Shown here: piece by piece, positions 11,101-24,079 of the stretch | Position numbering within the stretch: the stretch's first letter is position 1 | How the letters are laid out: the number at the start of each line of letters is the position of its first letter | From: Taxillus chinensis | Lineage: Eukaryota > Streptophyta > Magnoliopsida > Santalales > Loranthaceae | Reading direction: 5' to 3' | DNA length: 64,000 nucleotides | NCBI GenBank assembly: GCA_023512835.1 | Contig: CM042090.1 | Coordinates: 11,625,343-11,689,342 of the forward strand | Notes under the pieces: generated by a model | Told to the model about the DNA's origin: nothing | Database searches by the model: none | Seen by the model: only the letters and a program-made list of their open reading frames with translations | Position numbers and translations under genes: made by a program

Positions 11101-14100
11101 GGGACGAAGCATAAAGTTATTTGTTATAATTAATTACAAGGCAATAAATAACAGAATCACCTGAAAAAAAGTAAACAACTCATCCATATACAATGAAACG
11201 GTGCATCCAGTTGCCATACTGCAAAAGGTTACTGAAACAGCAACAACACATGCACCAAGTGAATAAAGATACTCCCTGCAACAACTTGAATGAGTAAGAT
11301 CCATAACACAAACAGAAGGCCTAAGTTCAAGTGGTTAGTAATTGGGTGCTAAAAAACTAATGAAAAGCTAATCCCCCATTTCATAATTGATGAGCAATTA
11401 AGTTTTCATAGGAATGATCAAACGCGTTTTTCAGGAGGCAACCCAATAAAGGTTGAGGAAATATGTGACATGATATAATGTATTTAGAGGCATAAAATTA
11501 TACAGAATATGGAAAGTGAAGTAAACAACCAAAATTGAATACCTTAAGATGGAAAACAGAACAGTTATTGGTTCTATTGCACAAATTTGGCACTGCCGCT
11601 TTTCTGCAGAGAACTGCAAGGCAGCACTTATACCATTGACTCTTACATAAAAGCCAAGTTCAATCTTCCCCCTTGAGATATAATTTTTGTTATCTGATTT
11701 AGGAATGCCAATAATCTTATGCCCCTGCAGTTGGAAGCACTCTGGTATGACACCATCTAAACTCAGAAATCCCATAGATAATGCCAGATCAGATTTTGAA
11801 GTTGGACAAACTGCAAGTTCAATGTCATTTATGTCAAGAACAAGGCAAGGATTATCCTGACTATCTATATGACCATCTCCCTGGTCACCTCGAGAGTGCT
11901 CATCACTCAGAGATATCTGGACATAAGGACCAGCTATAAGCATACCAACTTGAATATGCTTCTCTGGAAGCAATCTGAGCAAAGATATTTCCATTTTATG
12001 CACATGAGATTTGAATCCAAAATCCCGATCAATTTCTGATGAATCATTGGTGCTCCTCTGATATTGTGAAACAGATTTTGCACCAACAACATCCCAGCAC
12101 AGAGCAAGCTGCACCTGCCGAAATAAAATGACAATTGATAGTATTGATGAATAACCCAAACTTAAATTCAACCTTCCCAAATCCAAAGTGAAACTCCACA
12201 ACCCAGGATCCGGGCACTTCAACCCTGGATCAAACAAACAACTCTCAATCACACAAAGAATGCATGGGATTTCCAAATTTTGGAGCTCATTTTCTTCAAA
12301 TTTCATGCAAGATCGTTTCCAAGTCAGCCACATTTCTTCCAATATACTTTCAAGAAAAGGAGCACGAGCGTCTTGGTTGTGCCTACCTTTAGTTTTACCA
12401 TTTCCACTGTTATCTAAAGGGAAAAAGCCTTTCGCAGGCTCAATCCATACAACAGGGTTTCTAAGATTGTAGTTTCCTTTCCAATGTTCATTCCCTAAAC
12501 CAATAGAGTTTTTTGAAATTTTTTTTATTGATGCAGCTTCCATAATAGAAGAGGACATAACCCTCAGTTGCCCACATGCTACAGAGAAAGATTGCTTACA
12601 AATGCTTTCTGCATATATCAACATCAATGCATCAATTGAAAGGGAAAATGACAGTAAATCAAAGTCAGATGTCACACCATGCAATTCCATATTATGCGAA
12701 ACTGGATGATTAGGGAATACTGTAGTTGAAACTTTTCCCAACTTTATACTGTAGCAACAATCTGAATGAAAAAAAATTCCCCCTTCTTCATCAATTTTTT
12801 TATAATCGTCAGAGGCTTCCGAAGAAAAGAAAAGATGTCTAAGTGGTGAAAATATAAAGTGCATAGCTGTCCAAATAAAGGATAGCAATTGAAAGATCTT
12901 AAGGAAGAATTTCAAGTAGCCATTAACTTCTAATCCAGAGCAAACATCCTCAGCATGAGCATGTTGAGGTTTTGATAATGCTCTGAAACAAGCTATTTTC
13001 CGTGCCTTTGCGATAGCCGGCACCGGCAGCTCCTTCTCAATTTCAGAAATCAAGTTCCATTGCTGCTTGACAGACCTTGAATACTTCTTATCCTCCACCA
13101 TTTTAATGATAGATCTCTCAAATAAGTAATCTACAGAATATTCAACTAGTGAAAGTAGATGCCGATAAGCATTGATATATCTTAGCCAGAGAATCACCAT
13201 ACTAGCAGTTTTGTACAATGAATATTCAGTAGCTGAAATTAGAGAACCTATTCTGCGAGCAGCTAGCTTCCACAGTTGTAGACCATTTCTAGAAGACTTG
13301 GATTTGTTGGATCGGCTCTGACATAGAGATAACATGATAGGCAGATCATCCGGAGAAAATGAGAAACTTAGTTCTGGAATGCAAAGTCTGAGGTCTACTA
13401 GCTGCAATCGTTTCAACCGAATGCAAGCAAATGGATCTGCCGAACCTAACACAGTGTGAATAGAATCCCGCTTCTTAGTCCTAATCTGAAAACCTCTACC
13501 ATCAATTGCAAAATAACTTTCTTCTACTGGTGCAATTACTGCAGTTAAAATCTGACCAATGAATGATCTGCGCTCAGAATACTGTGGCTCTGCAGCAAGT
13601 TCTTTTATCTCCAATAGAAATCCAAAGGAATCTTTAGAGTTTGGGAACTGTACTTGTACATCAATCCCTTGTATCTGTAACCGACAATTTCTGAGTGCAA
13701 CATTCAGAAAGTTAGTAGCACCTCTATTTTTCGAAGGAGCCGTGATAGAGATCCTTTCCAAAACACTGTGCAAAGAGCTTCCCTGGAATTAGTCAAAGAA
13801 TGCATCAAAATAACTGAGAACTATACATCATAAGCAAAAAAAAAAAAAAAAAAAAAACATGCTTTTGTGCCTACTGCAATGAGCTGGTGACAACGAAAGA
13901 ATTCAATGTTATATGCAAGTTCGTAAAATTAAAAATATGGTATCTCTGGCATGGATATTGATGGACCATTTATAAGGAGGCGCCAGTTCAAAACAGATCG
14001 AGGTCATTTTGTATTCACACAGCACCACATTTATCCATGACATCATTATATCAAAATTGGAAAGTCAACCAAAGCCATTACAAATTTACAGTACACAAAA

Positions 14101-14959
14101 TGCTTCCCAGGAAGGAATCCATACAAATGAAATATGTAAATGTAAATACAATTAAAAACCATGCCGCTTGTTTTTGGGGAGTCCCATTGGCATCCTGCCA
14201 TTGACGGGCGGGTAGAGGTCCCGGAAATTTTTTTGGTGTCATGGGAATAGTGGCAGCAGCAGTTGCCGAAAAATAGGATATACAAAAAACAAAACAAATA
14301 TGCGTGTGTTCTTACTTTTTAGTTCAAACAAACAACAGGGGACACCAAGTGCGTACTTCACCAAAAGAAAACAGGAAACACCACCGAAAGCGTTTGGTTT
14401 GCCAATAATTGCGCAAAAGCAGACAAACAAAGCTATTGTTTGTTCGAATTCATGCAAAATAACGGCTCAAATACCTCAGGGTCAATCACGGAGAGGCTCT
14501 TCTTCAAAAGCTCATCCGCTGATTCATTCGCACGCGAGCTCGTTCTCTCCGACGATTCCCTTGGCAAAAAGGGGCGCGAAAATCAATCACGGGCCAAACA
14601 AACCCATGCCAAAACAACCAAAAACAAGACAGAACAAAACAATTGCTCAAAATGCAGTGACAAAAGACTCACCTTGTTGATAGGGTAACGCGGGCGCCAT
14701 GAGCCTCGACCGTGAAGGCCGGAACGGACCAGCTGGACACCCGAACGACGAGTTGATCGACCGTGAATTCCTGGAGCGACACGAGAGAGGTCTCGTCGAA
14801 CAGCCGATCCAGAGCCGGAGCGTCAAAGCGGAGGTTCGTGGCGACTGCGTAGGAGCGGAGGAGCCCTAATTTGAGTTCGAGCTGTGGTTCTTCTAGCAGC
14901 CATGGGTGGAGCAGTGAAGCTAACTTGCGATGGAGTAAACCGGTGAAGAGGAAGGCCAT
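8172..14959 (-). CDS. VPS13/chorein-like bridge lipid-transfer protein, N-terminal 1,528 codons
   Basis: Nine minus-strand coding exons join in frame: 14959-14673, 14559-14475, 13782-11543, 11275-11161, 11019-10174, 9635-9353, 9278-8803, 8510-8384, 8296-8172 (4,584 nt). Every junction has a GT donor and an AG acceptor and keeps phase. The start chosen is the MAFLFTGLL Met, which begins the chorein-like amphipathic N-terminus found in plant VPS13 homologues; an in-frame Met at 15037 would add 26 residues. Long beta-rich stretches (LELKLGLL.., LRLCIPELSFSFS) fit the hydrophobic groove repeats of proteins that move lipids between membranes at contact sites. Exon 9 ends ..GSIVAIQDVSQHVYVTVES..ALFR with a good donor, so the protein should continue. 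Full VPS13-like proteins are usually 3,000 residues or more, and no later exon was found to the left. Family assignment is from motif style, and the exact subgroup is uncertain. Confidence 0.82.
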
Positions 14960-15215
14960 TTTTGCTGGATATTCAGCATGGAGGTGGAGGTGGAGGCATC
15001 GGAGACGGTACTCTTCTTTGCCACTCCGATGTTTCAATATGACACTATTAGCCCAATACTACGGTTTTCATTTCCGTTCGTTTTACGAACCGATCACTAC
15101 GGAGTGGCAAGGCGAAAAGCCTAATCCGACGCTAACGGAAAATCGATGTCCCTTGGGAATTCAAAAAGTGCGAATCGATGTTCCTACCCTGATCGAGAAC
15201 GAGGGCCGTTAACGT
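14960..15215 (-). promoter_or_regulatory. Likely 5' UTR/proximal promoter of the VPS13-like gene
   Basis: GC-richer sequence upstream of the chosen start, with an open frame back to 15037 and CT/GA-rich tracts typical of plant 5' UTRs. No TATA box was fixed with confidence. It is inferred from position only. Confidence 0.35.
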
Positions 15216-16042
15216 GATGAACACGAAACCAGTGCCTCAATAATTTGGCTTACTCGCACGGATAAAAACCTGATCCCGGTATCAAAACGGCTCCATTTCA
15301 TGCGGCGTAATAAGAAGCGCACCGAAAGTGGAATCAGAGTGGTCGCCGGTGTATTCCGATATGTGTGGTCGCCGGTGAAATCTTGCACGTATCGCATCCA
15401 CTGCATTATTAGCCACGTAAGCAGCTCCTTGAATCTCAGAGATTTATTATTCATATCTCCACTTTTGATAATTATTTATGAATTCAAAACGATAATTAAT
15501 GGAGTGAAAAAAATAATAAATAATTATTTAATAATATGTTTTTATTATATAAAAATAGAAATGAAAGAGCTGATGATGTGTGTAATTTTATAAAAATCTC
15601 TAAATATCTACCGTATAATTTATTAAAAAAAAATACCTAATGCTCTTAGGTGGAATTCCTAAGAGAAAGGAATATAGTGTCATTGTCGAAGTCGTAAGAA
15701 ACACCTCGACGATCTTAATTCTTTCGAGTTTACCTTCATGCAACGAGAACATTATAATAATCAAGTATGAGAGGATGTCATGCTTTGAACAGCGGAGCAT
15801 TCATATTTACGATTAATTTTTACTTCTTATAAATAATTTTAAATTTAATAAACATAATTTTTACTATCATACTTAAATTTTAAATAATTTTAATCTTAAA
15901 TGAACGAGTTCAAACCCTGTTTGAACTCGTTCATTTATATTTACCGATTTAAAAAATTATTCACGAATATTATACTTTTTTAACAAGGAAATACAAATTA
16001 TATTTTATCGAACCAAATATGTGTTTGTTTGCGAATGTTTGA
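15216..16042. other. AT-rich intergenic DNA
   Basis: No gene recognised between the VPS13-like gene (left, transcribed leftwards) and the methylesterase gene (right, also minus strand). Holds the 18-bp hairpin at 15898-15936. Open frames here are short and lack family motifs. Confidence 0.5.
15898..15936. repeat. Perfect 18-bp inverted repeat with 3-nt loop
   Basis: Positions 15898-15915 and 15919-15936 are exact reverse complements separated by cct. The arms contain gaacgagttcaaa, a word style also seen in the gagcttg/aagctc-rich MITE-like element at 29551-30022, so this may be a collapsed head-to-head remnant of such an element. Confidence 0.85.
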
Positions 16043-16252
16043 GGGCATATATATTTGATTGTCATATTTTTTGTTTTCGTTTTTAAAATATAATAGCTAT
16101 TTTTGTGTATAAAAAACTGAAAATTAAAAATAATAATTTTTATTTCAGAAAACCTTTAAAATAAAAATAATCTTTTATTATTTTTAATTTTTAATTATTA
16201 TACTCGAAAATAACTATCAAAGAAAACAAAAAATAATAATTAAACATATTCT
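16043..16252. mobile_element. Foldback MITE, family A (ttggttg-type ends)
   Basis: Starts gagggcatatatatttgatt and ends ..aataattaaacatattctta. The halves mirror one another around a central AT-rich axis (ttttaaaatataatagctatttttg against ..gaaaataactatcaaag). Related elements occur at 19225-19448, 23385-23590 and 48194-48400. Confidence 0.6.
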
Positions 16253-16970
16253 TAGAGCATTTATAATTCATTAGCAAAGCAAAAGCTAAATATATATTTG
16301 GCTAAAATTGTTCTCAAATCCATTAGGCAAATTATTTACTTTTGTTGATGATATCATGTTATCAAATAACATGATAATTTAGAAAAAGAATATATTGGTC
16401 AAAATGATAATTTAGGAAAAAAAATAATAAAATTAGATTAAAACATCATTAACAAAAATACTACTCTAACTTAACTTGAAATTTTAGTAAATGCTATTAT
16501 TCATTTATAGCACTAATATTCACCCGATACCCACATTTTTAATTTACATAATATATTTTAAAATGAAAATTACAAGATACATACGACATCGCGTAATCTT
16601 TGTGTCATAATAATAATGTGTCTGCATCGATAGAAAATTAGTAATGCGTTTTTTCCTTACCAATAACAACACAATATGTCCTAATACAAAGACTACCCGA
16701 TACATTGAAAAAAATATTTCTCTTTTAAGTTTTTTTTACAAAATCAGAAGAGGAAAATAATCAACAAACGAGAAGCAATAAACCTGGAATTAAGGAGAAG
16801 TAATAGCTATTAAAGGTCGTCTTGTCTATTTATTTTTATTCTTGGGTAATAGAGAGGGAGAGACACAGCCCCGAGTCCTGACATCCACTAATAAAGAGGC
16901 ATATAATAATTAGCCTCTACAAGACGACGAACCGCCTCATGCACGGCATCATATCATCAATGCCTCGATA
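16253..16970. other. AT-rich 3' flank of the methylesterase gene
   Basis: No gene recognised. The part nearest the stop codon (16800-16970, downstream on the minus strand) probably holds the 3' UTR, but no poly-A signal was fixed. Confidence 0.4.
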
Positions 16971-18189
16971 TTAAGGGTATTTAGAAGCAATTTGTAGGAG
17001 TGATTTGCAGAGTTGGTGGGGCTTGCAAAGCATGGGCATATGATCAGCGTCCTTCATTTCTACCACCTCTCTTACTCCACCGCTGCTCTTTATCATCCAC
17101 TGCTGAAATTCCCGAGTGAGTCCCTTGTCCTCACCGCACACAACATACACCTTCTCTACTGACCCGAATCCTTCCTCCGAGAAATTCTTCGTGTTGGAAA
17201 GATCCTCTATAAACAGTGATGCCGGCCTCCTCAACATCATCCCAAGCGTAAAATCCTACCACACATGTAATTGTACGCAACGTTAAGGTCCCAGTTTAAC
17301 TTACATGAAACACACACACAGAGAGAGAGAGAGAGAGGGAGGGAGACTTAACTGCTATACCTCATCAGAGCAGTGTTGATAGAGCATGGACCGCAAGAAC
17401 TCAGGTCCGAAAAGTATGGTCTTAAGCGGGCCTTTGGAGTTTAGGCTTGTTGAGAGTTCGGTGTCCAACCAGTATTCTTTTGGGGCGTTCCCAATCTTTT
17501 CCAAAACCCACCACAAATTGCCATCACACACACAGAGATATATATAATTGATATATAGAATTAAGGTGCAGTTATTGGATTACAACGTTTATATATTATA
17601 AAAATGAATGGAATAGGAAAAAAGTAAACAAAATTGAAGCCCCAAAACATATGGAAAGTGACAGTTGTTTGGCCGGCCTAAAATCCATATCGATCTAGCC
17701 AGTGGCCACAGAAGAAACATATATATATATATATATAGACACGCAGGAATAATATATTCTGGGATCTTTACGCAAACATGACACTCAGATGGAGATATGA
17801 GGCACCTGTTCCAGCACATAAGACGGAGGTTTACAAGTGTCCGGCAGGAACGCCGTCAGGAACACGGCGACAGCGATTTTTTCCGGGAAACGGTCCATGG
17901 CGAGAGCCAGGTTCAAGCCTCCGAGGCTGTGGCCAATAAGCACCACCTTCTCGTCGGGAGGGAGCGACTCCATGAGCTCCATCAGCGGCGCCGTGTAATC
18001 CGACATCGAGGATAGATCATGGATGACCCTCCTGTCCATACCCGAGGCTGCGAGGTCGAGCGCCGTGACACGGTGGCCGGCAGCCTCGAGCAGTGGTTTG
18101 AGCTTGTACCAGCACCACCCTCCGTGGCAAGCCCCATGAACTAGAACGAAGTGTTTTTGTACTGACAATTTCTGGGCCTCGCCCTCCAT
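16971..18189 (-). CDS. Methylesterase-type alpha/beta hydrolase (MES/SABP2-like)
   Basis: Three minus-strand exons, 18189-17806, 17495-17361 and 17255-16971, join in phase 0 to give 267 aa, the usual size for the plant MES/hydroxynitrile-lyase family. Visible landmarks are HFVLVHGACHGGWCWYKL near the N-terminus (oxyanion hole), GHSLGG with the nucleophile Ser88, CGEDKG with Asp216 and DADHMPM with His245, a complete Ser-Asp-His triad. Members hydrolyse methyl esters of plant hormones such as salicylate, jasmonate or indole-3-acetate, usually in the cytosol; no signal peptide is seen here. The substrate cannot be told from sequence alone. The two-intron layout matches the family. A CA/GA microsatellite (17303-17340) lies in intron 2. 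No damaging change was seen, so it looks functional. Confidence 0.92.
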
Positions 18190-18720
18190 TTCTTTATGCT
18201 TTAATTTATTCGGGAATCGGGACCGTATCCTTCTATAATGTCTCCCTCTCTCTCCCTCCCCCTAGTTGTTTTTCCCCTCGATCTCTTATGTATATTGTGA
18301 AGAGGAGCTTCTTCTTACGTACTGTTTTTTTTTTTTTTTTTTTGCCTTGCTAGTTGGTATCGTGTACGTATCTTCCCCCTTACTTCCTTTTTCTTTTCTA
18401 GCTTCTTTTGAAAAGTATACTCAAATTAGCATTGACGTTGTTCCCACGTTGAAAAAAACAAAAAAACAAAAACAAGAGGAGGTGGAAATTTGTTCCCATG
18501 CTATGTCTTGCGGCTCGTGCCATTCTGGTTCAGGCAGATTAAAACAAATAATTGATAAAATTTTAAAAATGGAATTGTATTTCTTGAAAAAAAATAATTT
18601 TTGGTTTACGGTATGGTGGCGATACAACCTTCCAGCGACGCTGACCGATGCATACCCAATTTCATCCGTCTCAGAATAATTGTTTTTTAGGTGTTTTCAA
18701 ATAATGGTTTTCAGAGATGC
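18190..18720. promoter_or_regulatory. Upstream region of the methylesterase gene
   Basis: Lies 5' of the minus-strand start. It has CT-rich tracts (about 18240-18260) and a T-run (18327-18344), typical of plant leaders. The 137-codon plus-strand frame here has a T-rich hydrophobic start and no family features, so it is not called a gene. Confidence 0.35.
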
Positions 18721-18731
18721 TTTCAAACTTG

Positions 18732-18762
18732 GCGCGCGCGCGCGTGGGGGGGGGGGGGGGGG
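18732..18762. repeat. (GC)n run followed by a 17-base G-run
   Basis: cgcgcgcgcgcg (18732-18744) is followed after t by 17 consecutive G (18746-18762). Alternating CG can form Z-DNA and the G-run can form a quadruplex; it may also reflect assembly or sequencing error. Confidence 0.9.
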
Positions 18763-19224
18763 CGACACTTTTGCGCGCTGGGGCCGTGGGTACGGAATGG
18801 GAAATTTGGTCGGATTCCATTCACTGCATCCGATTTAAAGATTTGATAACAATCATTTAAATTTATGAAAAAATACGCTTTTCCATCGAATTTTCACATT
18901 AACTTAATAAAGTCAATAATAATGATCTTAATTAAATATTTTAACAAATTTAATTATATGAAAAAGATATTAATTACATATTATATTCAAAATGTTTTGA
19001 TTATGAAAATTTATTAAAATTTAAAACTTGAAGGCACATGTTAGCTAAATTTAATTATATTTGACTGAATTTAATTAGTCAGTGACTAGAAGTTTATATT
19101 TTAATAAAATTATATCAAATACATAAAATTATATTATAATTTGTAGTTATTATTGCTTTATATAGACAGAATTATTAAACCATTTATATATTTTCACTAC
19201 TAATACTCCAAAACAAATATTATA
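18763..19224. other. AT-rich intergenic DNA
   Basis: Apart from a short GC-rich edge, low-complexity AT-rich sequence with no coding signal or recognised repeat. Confidence 0.5.
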
Positions 19225-19448
19225 TATAATAATGTGTTTTGCTGTAATGTTTTTATTTTCAAAATGTTATAGTCATTTTGTTATAAAAAAAATAGAAATT
19301 TAAAAACAACTAAACATTATTTTCATTTTATAAGTCTTCTAAGTCGAAAATGATAATTTATTATTTTTAATTTTCAAATTTTTCTATTCAAAAACAACTA
19401 TCACTTTTTAAAATAAAAACATAAAACACTTCAACTGAACATACCCTA
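19225..19448. mobile_element. Foldback MITE, family A
   Basis: Same pattern as 16043-16252: a ttttcaaaatgttatagtcattttg half mirrored by caaaaacaactatcactttttaaaa, ending ..aactgaacatacccta. More decayed at its ends than the copy at 48194-48400; the limits are approximate. Confidence 0.5.
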
Positions 19449-20347
19449 ATATATACTTATGCATGTCTTGCTTTAAAAACCTAAATCCAAATATTAAGGT
19501 CTCATTTGGTTTATGAATTGTCTATTCCTATGAATAAAAATATATAGTTATCATTGAAACTAACAAAGATTATAAGTGAATTAATTATTCTCAATCATTT
19601 ATTTGTTTATAACACTAAAATAGACTACCTAATCATATTACTTTGTTTGTTACAACCAAAAACATAGCGGCTACACTAGTAATAGTCCACCACCGTCTTG
19701 CCACATCTTACTCCTCGTCATTGGTCAACAACATGTCCTCTGTCACTCCTTCGCCATCACAGTGTCGATTAAACCGTGGGAGCAAAGGAAAAAGTACGAG
19801 AAGCTGTAGTTTTGGCCAAGAGAGATGAAGGGAATCGTATCATAAAATTTGATAATTATTCAAGAGTATTGATAAAAATCATCATTTAAACTTTTTTGCT
19901 ATTTTTGATGTAATAAAATTAAAGTCATGGTCCACTTGAATTAAATACAACATTACGCATAGTAAATTGTTTATATAATATAATATAATTAAAATAAAAA
20001 TATATTAAAATAATATCATATTATACAACTTAATAAAATAATACATTTATTTCCTCAAACTAAAATATATGTCAAATATAATTTTTAATGGAAAAAATAT
20101 TATATTATTATAAAAATGTGAAATTTAATTAAAATCACTAATATAATTATCATATAACATAACGTTATTAAATAACATTTTCATATTCTTAGTCTAAATA
20201 TATATTTAAAATAATTTAATTGTAAACATAATAATCAAATGATAAATAATTATTATTTTATTAAAAATCACAATTTTTATATTTCAAGTACTTGATAATG
20301 TTGTATGATTTCTTTATCTAACAATATGGTAGTATCACACGGTAAAT

Positions 20348-20409
<62 letters not shown>

Positions 20410-21164
20410 ACTACACATATAAATATGATTTTACAACCTTAATATGTTAATTTGACACTTGGAAAAATAACATCACATTTAAGGGGGTGAATGATTAATT
20501 GAATTTGTTTTATTTATTTATTCAAATTTTAAAAAATAAACAAATAAGAAAAATAAAATAACTTATTTATTAGATGTATACCAATCAAAAGTTCACCCTA
20601 CAACTAAAAAAAAAGATCAAACCTCGCACCATGGTTGAGGAGAAGAGTCCTTGTGTATTTATTAATGATTTTCATACTTCCCTACAAATCTTCATCCGTA
20701 TCATCTATGCTCTCGTTTAACAACATTGGAAAACCTAAAATTTAAGGCAATGTTTGGTATCATGTTTTGGGAAAAAGTATGTTTTCAAATTTTAAAACAT
20801 GGATCTCACACCATTATAATATGATTTAAATTCTTGATTTTGTTTTCAAAATAAAAAAAATGTTTGGTATGATGATATTATTCTTCAAAATAAATTACAA
20901 AAATCAAAATACGTAACAAATGAACTTAAAGTGTCCTTAGAAACTATACCAAAACCTTTGAATCTCTCAACGCTTGCATGTCCACAAGTGTAGGTTCGTC
21001 TTGTGCACGCTTTAGCTTTATATGGGTAATTGCAACCAAATATTTGTATTGACTGTGCACGGTGAACCTAGCCCACCATAGGAGGGCTGGTCAGGGCCCA
21101 TCCCCCTCTCCTTCGATTTTTTAATAAATATATAAACATATTAAAAATATAAATATAAATTTTA
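19449..21164. other. AT-rich intergenic DNA with a microsatellite
   Basis: No gene recognised. A (CT)n then (TA)n compound repeat lies at 20351-20409. The stretch 20745-20930 has aatgtttggtat words and mirrored AT-rich halves, suggesting another small MITE. Confidence 0.45.
20351..20409. repeat. Compound (CT)n(TA)n microsatellite
   Basis: About 17 CT units run directly into about 12 TA units. Confidence 0.97.
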
Positions 21165-21640
21165 GTTTTATATATTATATAACTATAATTAAAATTAATT
21201 AGTAATATAATTTATTATCTCATAATATTTGTGATGAACATGTTGGTAATTGCAATAATAATAAATGAATTATAAGATTTAAAAAAATTATCTGACTTTG
21301 TGAGCATTTTATGCTTTTGTCATTACTTACAACTTAAATGGTACTAATTAAGGGTGAACTTGATTCAATTTAGGTCAGCTTGAGTTATTTTTAAAACCAA
21401 ATTGATATTTCTTGATTTGAAAAAAATCACATCAATTAAATGTTTTGCTTAACCAAATCAAATCGGGCTGAACTAATTTGGTTTGGGTCAGTTCTATTTG
21501 AACCGGTGGCTTAAAAATTTATCAGTTTGAATCGATTTGAGTCGTTTTGATTTATCAATTTTTGAGTTCTTGAAAGTTGAAATGATGTAAAATAATAAAA
21601 TAAATAGTATTTAAGCACATCAATACCAATATATATCAAA
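21165..21640. repeat. Dispersed repeat B, copy 1
   Basis: aaaattaattagtaatata(a/g)tttattatctcataatattt followed by a run of aaatcaaat.gg.ctgaact. words matches 45649-46080 over several hundred bases with substitutions and small gaps. The ggtttgggtc/aaaccaaat words suggest a foldback element. The family was not identified. Confidence 0.65.
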
Positions 21641-22401
21641 TGTATAATTTTAAAAGTTTCAAAATTGGATAATATAATTTACATACATAACATATCAAGT
21701 ATTAAAAATTAATATTAAATAAATAATTAAGTTCCAAAACATAAAATAAAATAATAAATAAATAAATGATAATATTATTTGATTCGATTTGGTTTAAACT
21801 GCGATTTTGAAATTTCAAAATAAAGCAAACTAAACCAATATATTACTCGTTTCAAACCAAGCTAAACTAATTTTATTTGGTTTTGATGGTTTAATAATTT
21901 GATAGTTTTAACGGGTCGATTTGAATAGTTTACTGATTTAGAGTTTTACTTTTAGTGCTAATCGCAGTTTTAAATAATAATTTCTAGGCATGAATTACAC
22001 GATTTGTATTTCCCCCTCTCCCTCTAACTAAATTTCTTGGATCCACCCAGACCATCATCATGACAATGTAACATCAACTACATGTAAAAGTGAGAGAATA
22101 TATTATAATTACATAAATTTATGCATTTAGTAATGTTTTTAATTAGAACATGAGTTTTTTAAAATATAATTAATCATAACTGTAAGAGCATAGCTGACCC
22201 ATACCTTAAAACGTTATATATAGCGTGAAAATGCAAAAAAAATACTCTCAAATGGTGCACTGCTCTCACACATTTTCATGCTATTTTCAGCACTGTTATT
22301 GCACTATTCATCGCGCGCTGAATGTTGAACGCCTAGCCTGGAGATGCGGTAGTAAAGGGAAGCCAGACCACAATGACAGTTGTTGAAAGTTTGGTTGTTG
22401 G

Positions 22402-22625
22402 AGAATTTTTCCCATTCCACCCTATTCCTCACCGTAGGAAAAGGTTCGGTTGTTGTAGAGTTTTTGTTATGCTTTTAATGGTTTAGCCAAATAAAATTTG
22501 TTGTGATTCATAATATATTTCGATTTAGATTTTATTGAAGCTAGAGAGAAGGGTAAGAATAAGACTTACAAACAATAATTGTGCAATTTACATTGATGCC
22601 ATATTGGCTTAATGTTTTTATTTTT
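22402..22625. repeat. Dispersed repeat C, copy 1
   Basis: The block cccatt(c)caccctattcctc..gtagga.aa.gttcggttgttg to ..gccatattggcttaatgttttta matches 50395-50622 at high identity. The second copy lies about 130 bp after the stop codon of the At3g27390-like gene, so copy 1 could be mobile-element sequence or a captured gene 3' end. Confidence 0.75.
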
Positions 22626-23384
22626 AATCTTGTTTGGGTGAATCGGTCCCATAAATATTGTTTAATGCTAAAGATTTATTTTTGAAGCAAAATTTAGAAA
22701 TGTTATTGTCTATTGTCAATTTATTATTTTATAAACCAAATTTATATTTCTTGCTGTTATAGCCAAAATGGACGAAAAATCTTTGCATCCTAATGGTCTG
22801 TGCTCAATTGGCCGGCACAGACTAACGGTGTGCTTACTATTCTCAGCTGGGTTAACATGTAGATAAATGATGTGCTCCCAAAATTTAGAGATCCAAAGCA
22901 AAATATAAATTGAGTTTCTTTATATTTTAGTCATTTTAAAATAATAAAATAATTTATATTAATATATTAGAATATTTTTTATTATTGATTTATTAAAATT
23001 ATAAAGTAAAATAAAATACAACGATAAAACAGGTTATATAATATAATATACATTATAAAAATTATTACTTTTACTAGTAAGTAAACTAAAATATTTGAGA
23101 GTACATGTGCATTCTATATGTACTTGATCAAGTGGATGAAGCCTTTATTTTTGGGGTAAATTTTGGGTGGACGCCCTATTTTAAGTCAAAATTTAGGAGT
23201 TCAAGCTGCCCGCTTTACTCACTTACCCTTTAGGTTGGCTTTACTTCATATTATCAACTTGTTAACTTGTCTAGACTCTAAAACTCTATACAAAACTCAT
23301 ACGCCACCTGTTAAGCTATTACGCACTAGCTACATTTACATAATGACCCATGCACATCCAACAAAACACTACAAATGCTATAGC
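22626..23384. other. AT-rich intergenic DNA
   Basis: No gene, RNA gene or family repeat recognised. Open frames at 22716-22901 and 23163-23423 are short and featureless. Confidence 0.45.
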
Positions 23385-23590
23385 CATATTGTTTGTTTTG
23401 ATTTTTTTTATTTTCTTTTTTAAAATGTAATAGAGTGCAAAAAACTAAAAAAACATTAAAACAATTTTTATTTTTTATGACTCAAAAATAAAAATAACTT
23501 TATTTTTAATTTTCTGTTTTTAGTACTTGAAAATAATTATTATATTTTCAAAACTAAAACAGAAAACAAATAAAATTAATATGTCATCAC
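23385..23590. mobile_element. Foldback MITE, family A
   Basis: A tttgttttgattttttttatttt..aaaatgtaatag half is mirrored by ..aaaataattattatattttcaaaac..aaaacaaataaaat. Same family style as 16043-16252. Confidence 0.5.
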
Positions 23591-23796
23591 CCACTGCACG
23601 TTTCAATATAAATAGGTAATTAAATATAAATAAAAAACCAATAAATAGCCATACATGTGGGAGTAAAATTTATAATAATTAAAATAGAGGACAAACATAC
23701 CTCAAATCTCAATACACGTTCACAACGACAAGTCTAGATAGCCTTTTGATTTATAATTTAAAATTTATTTTTTGACTTAATCTTATGATTTATTGA

Positions 23797-23797
<1 letters not shown>

Positions 23798-23839
<42 letters not shown>
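23798..23839. repeat. Compound (AT)n(GT)n microsatellite
   Basis: About 7 AT units followed by about 14 GT units. Confidence 0.97.
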
Positions 23840-24079
23840 ATAAATTTGAAACATAATACTACAATAGATTGTTTTGGAAATAATCAATTCAAATAGCAAA
23901 ACAAAAATGCATATTAAAATGAAATATTTCTTTATAACTCTAATGATATAATAATTAAAAGAGATAGTTCAATTAATGAACGAAATCATCTTGCTTTGCA
24001 GAGATTTATTCCCGCCAGTCAAATATCTATGTTGGCCTCTCTACCACAACACTATCATTTGTCAAGTCAATATTACATT

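Noticed and set aside
12188..12472. Plus-strand open frame
   Set aside because: Shadow of the long coding exon 3 of the VPS13-like gene on the other strand.
18266..18679. 137-codon plus-strand frame
   Set aside because: T-rich low-complexity start, no domain, and it overlaps the methylesterase upstream region.
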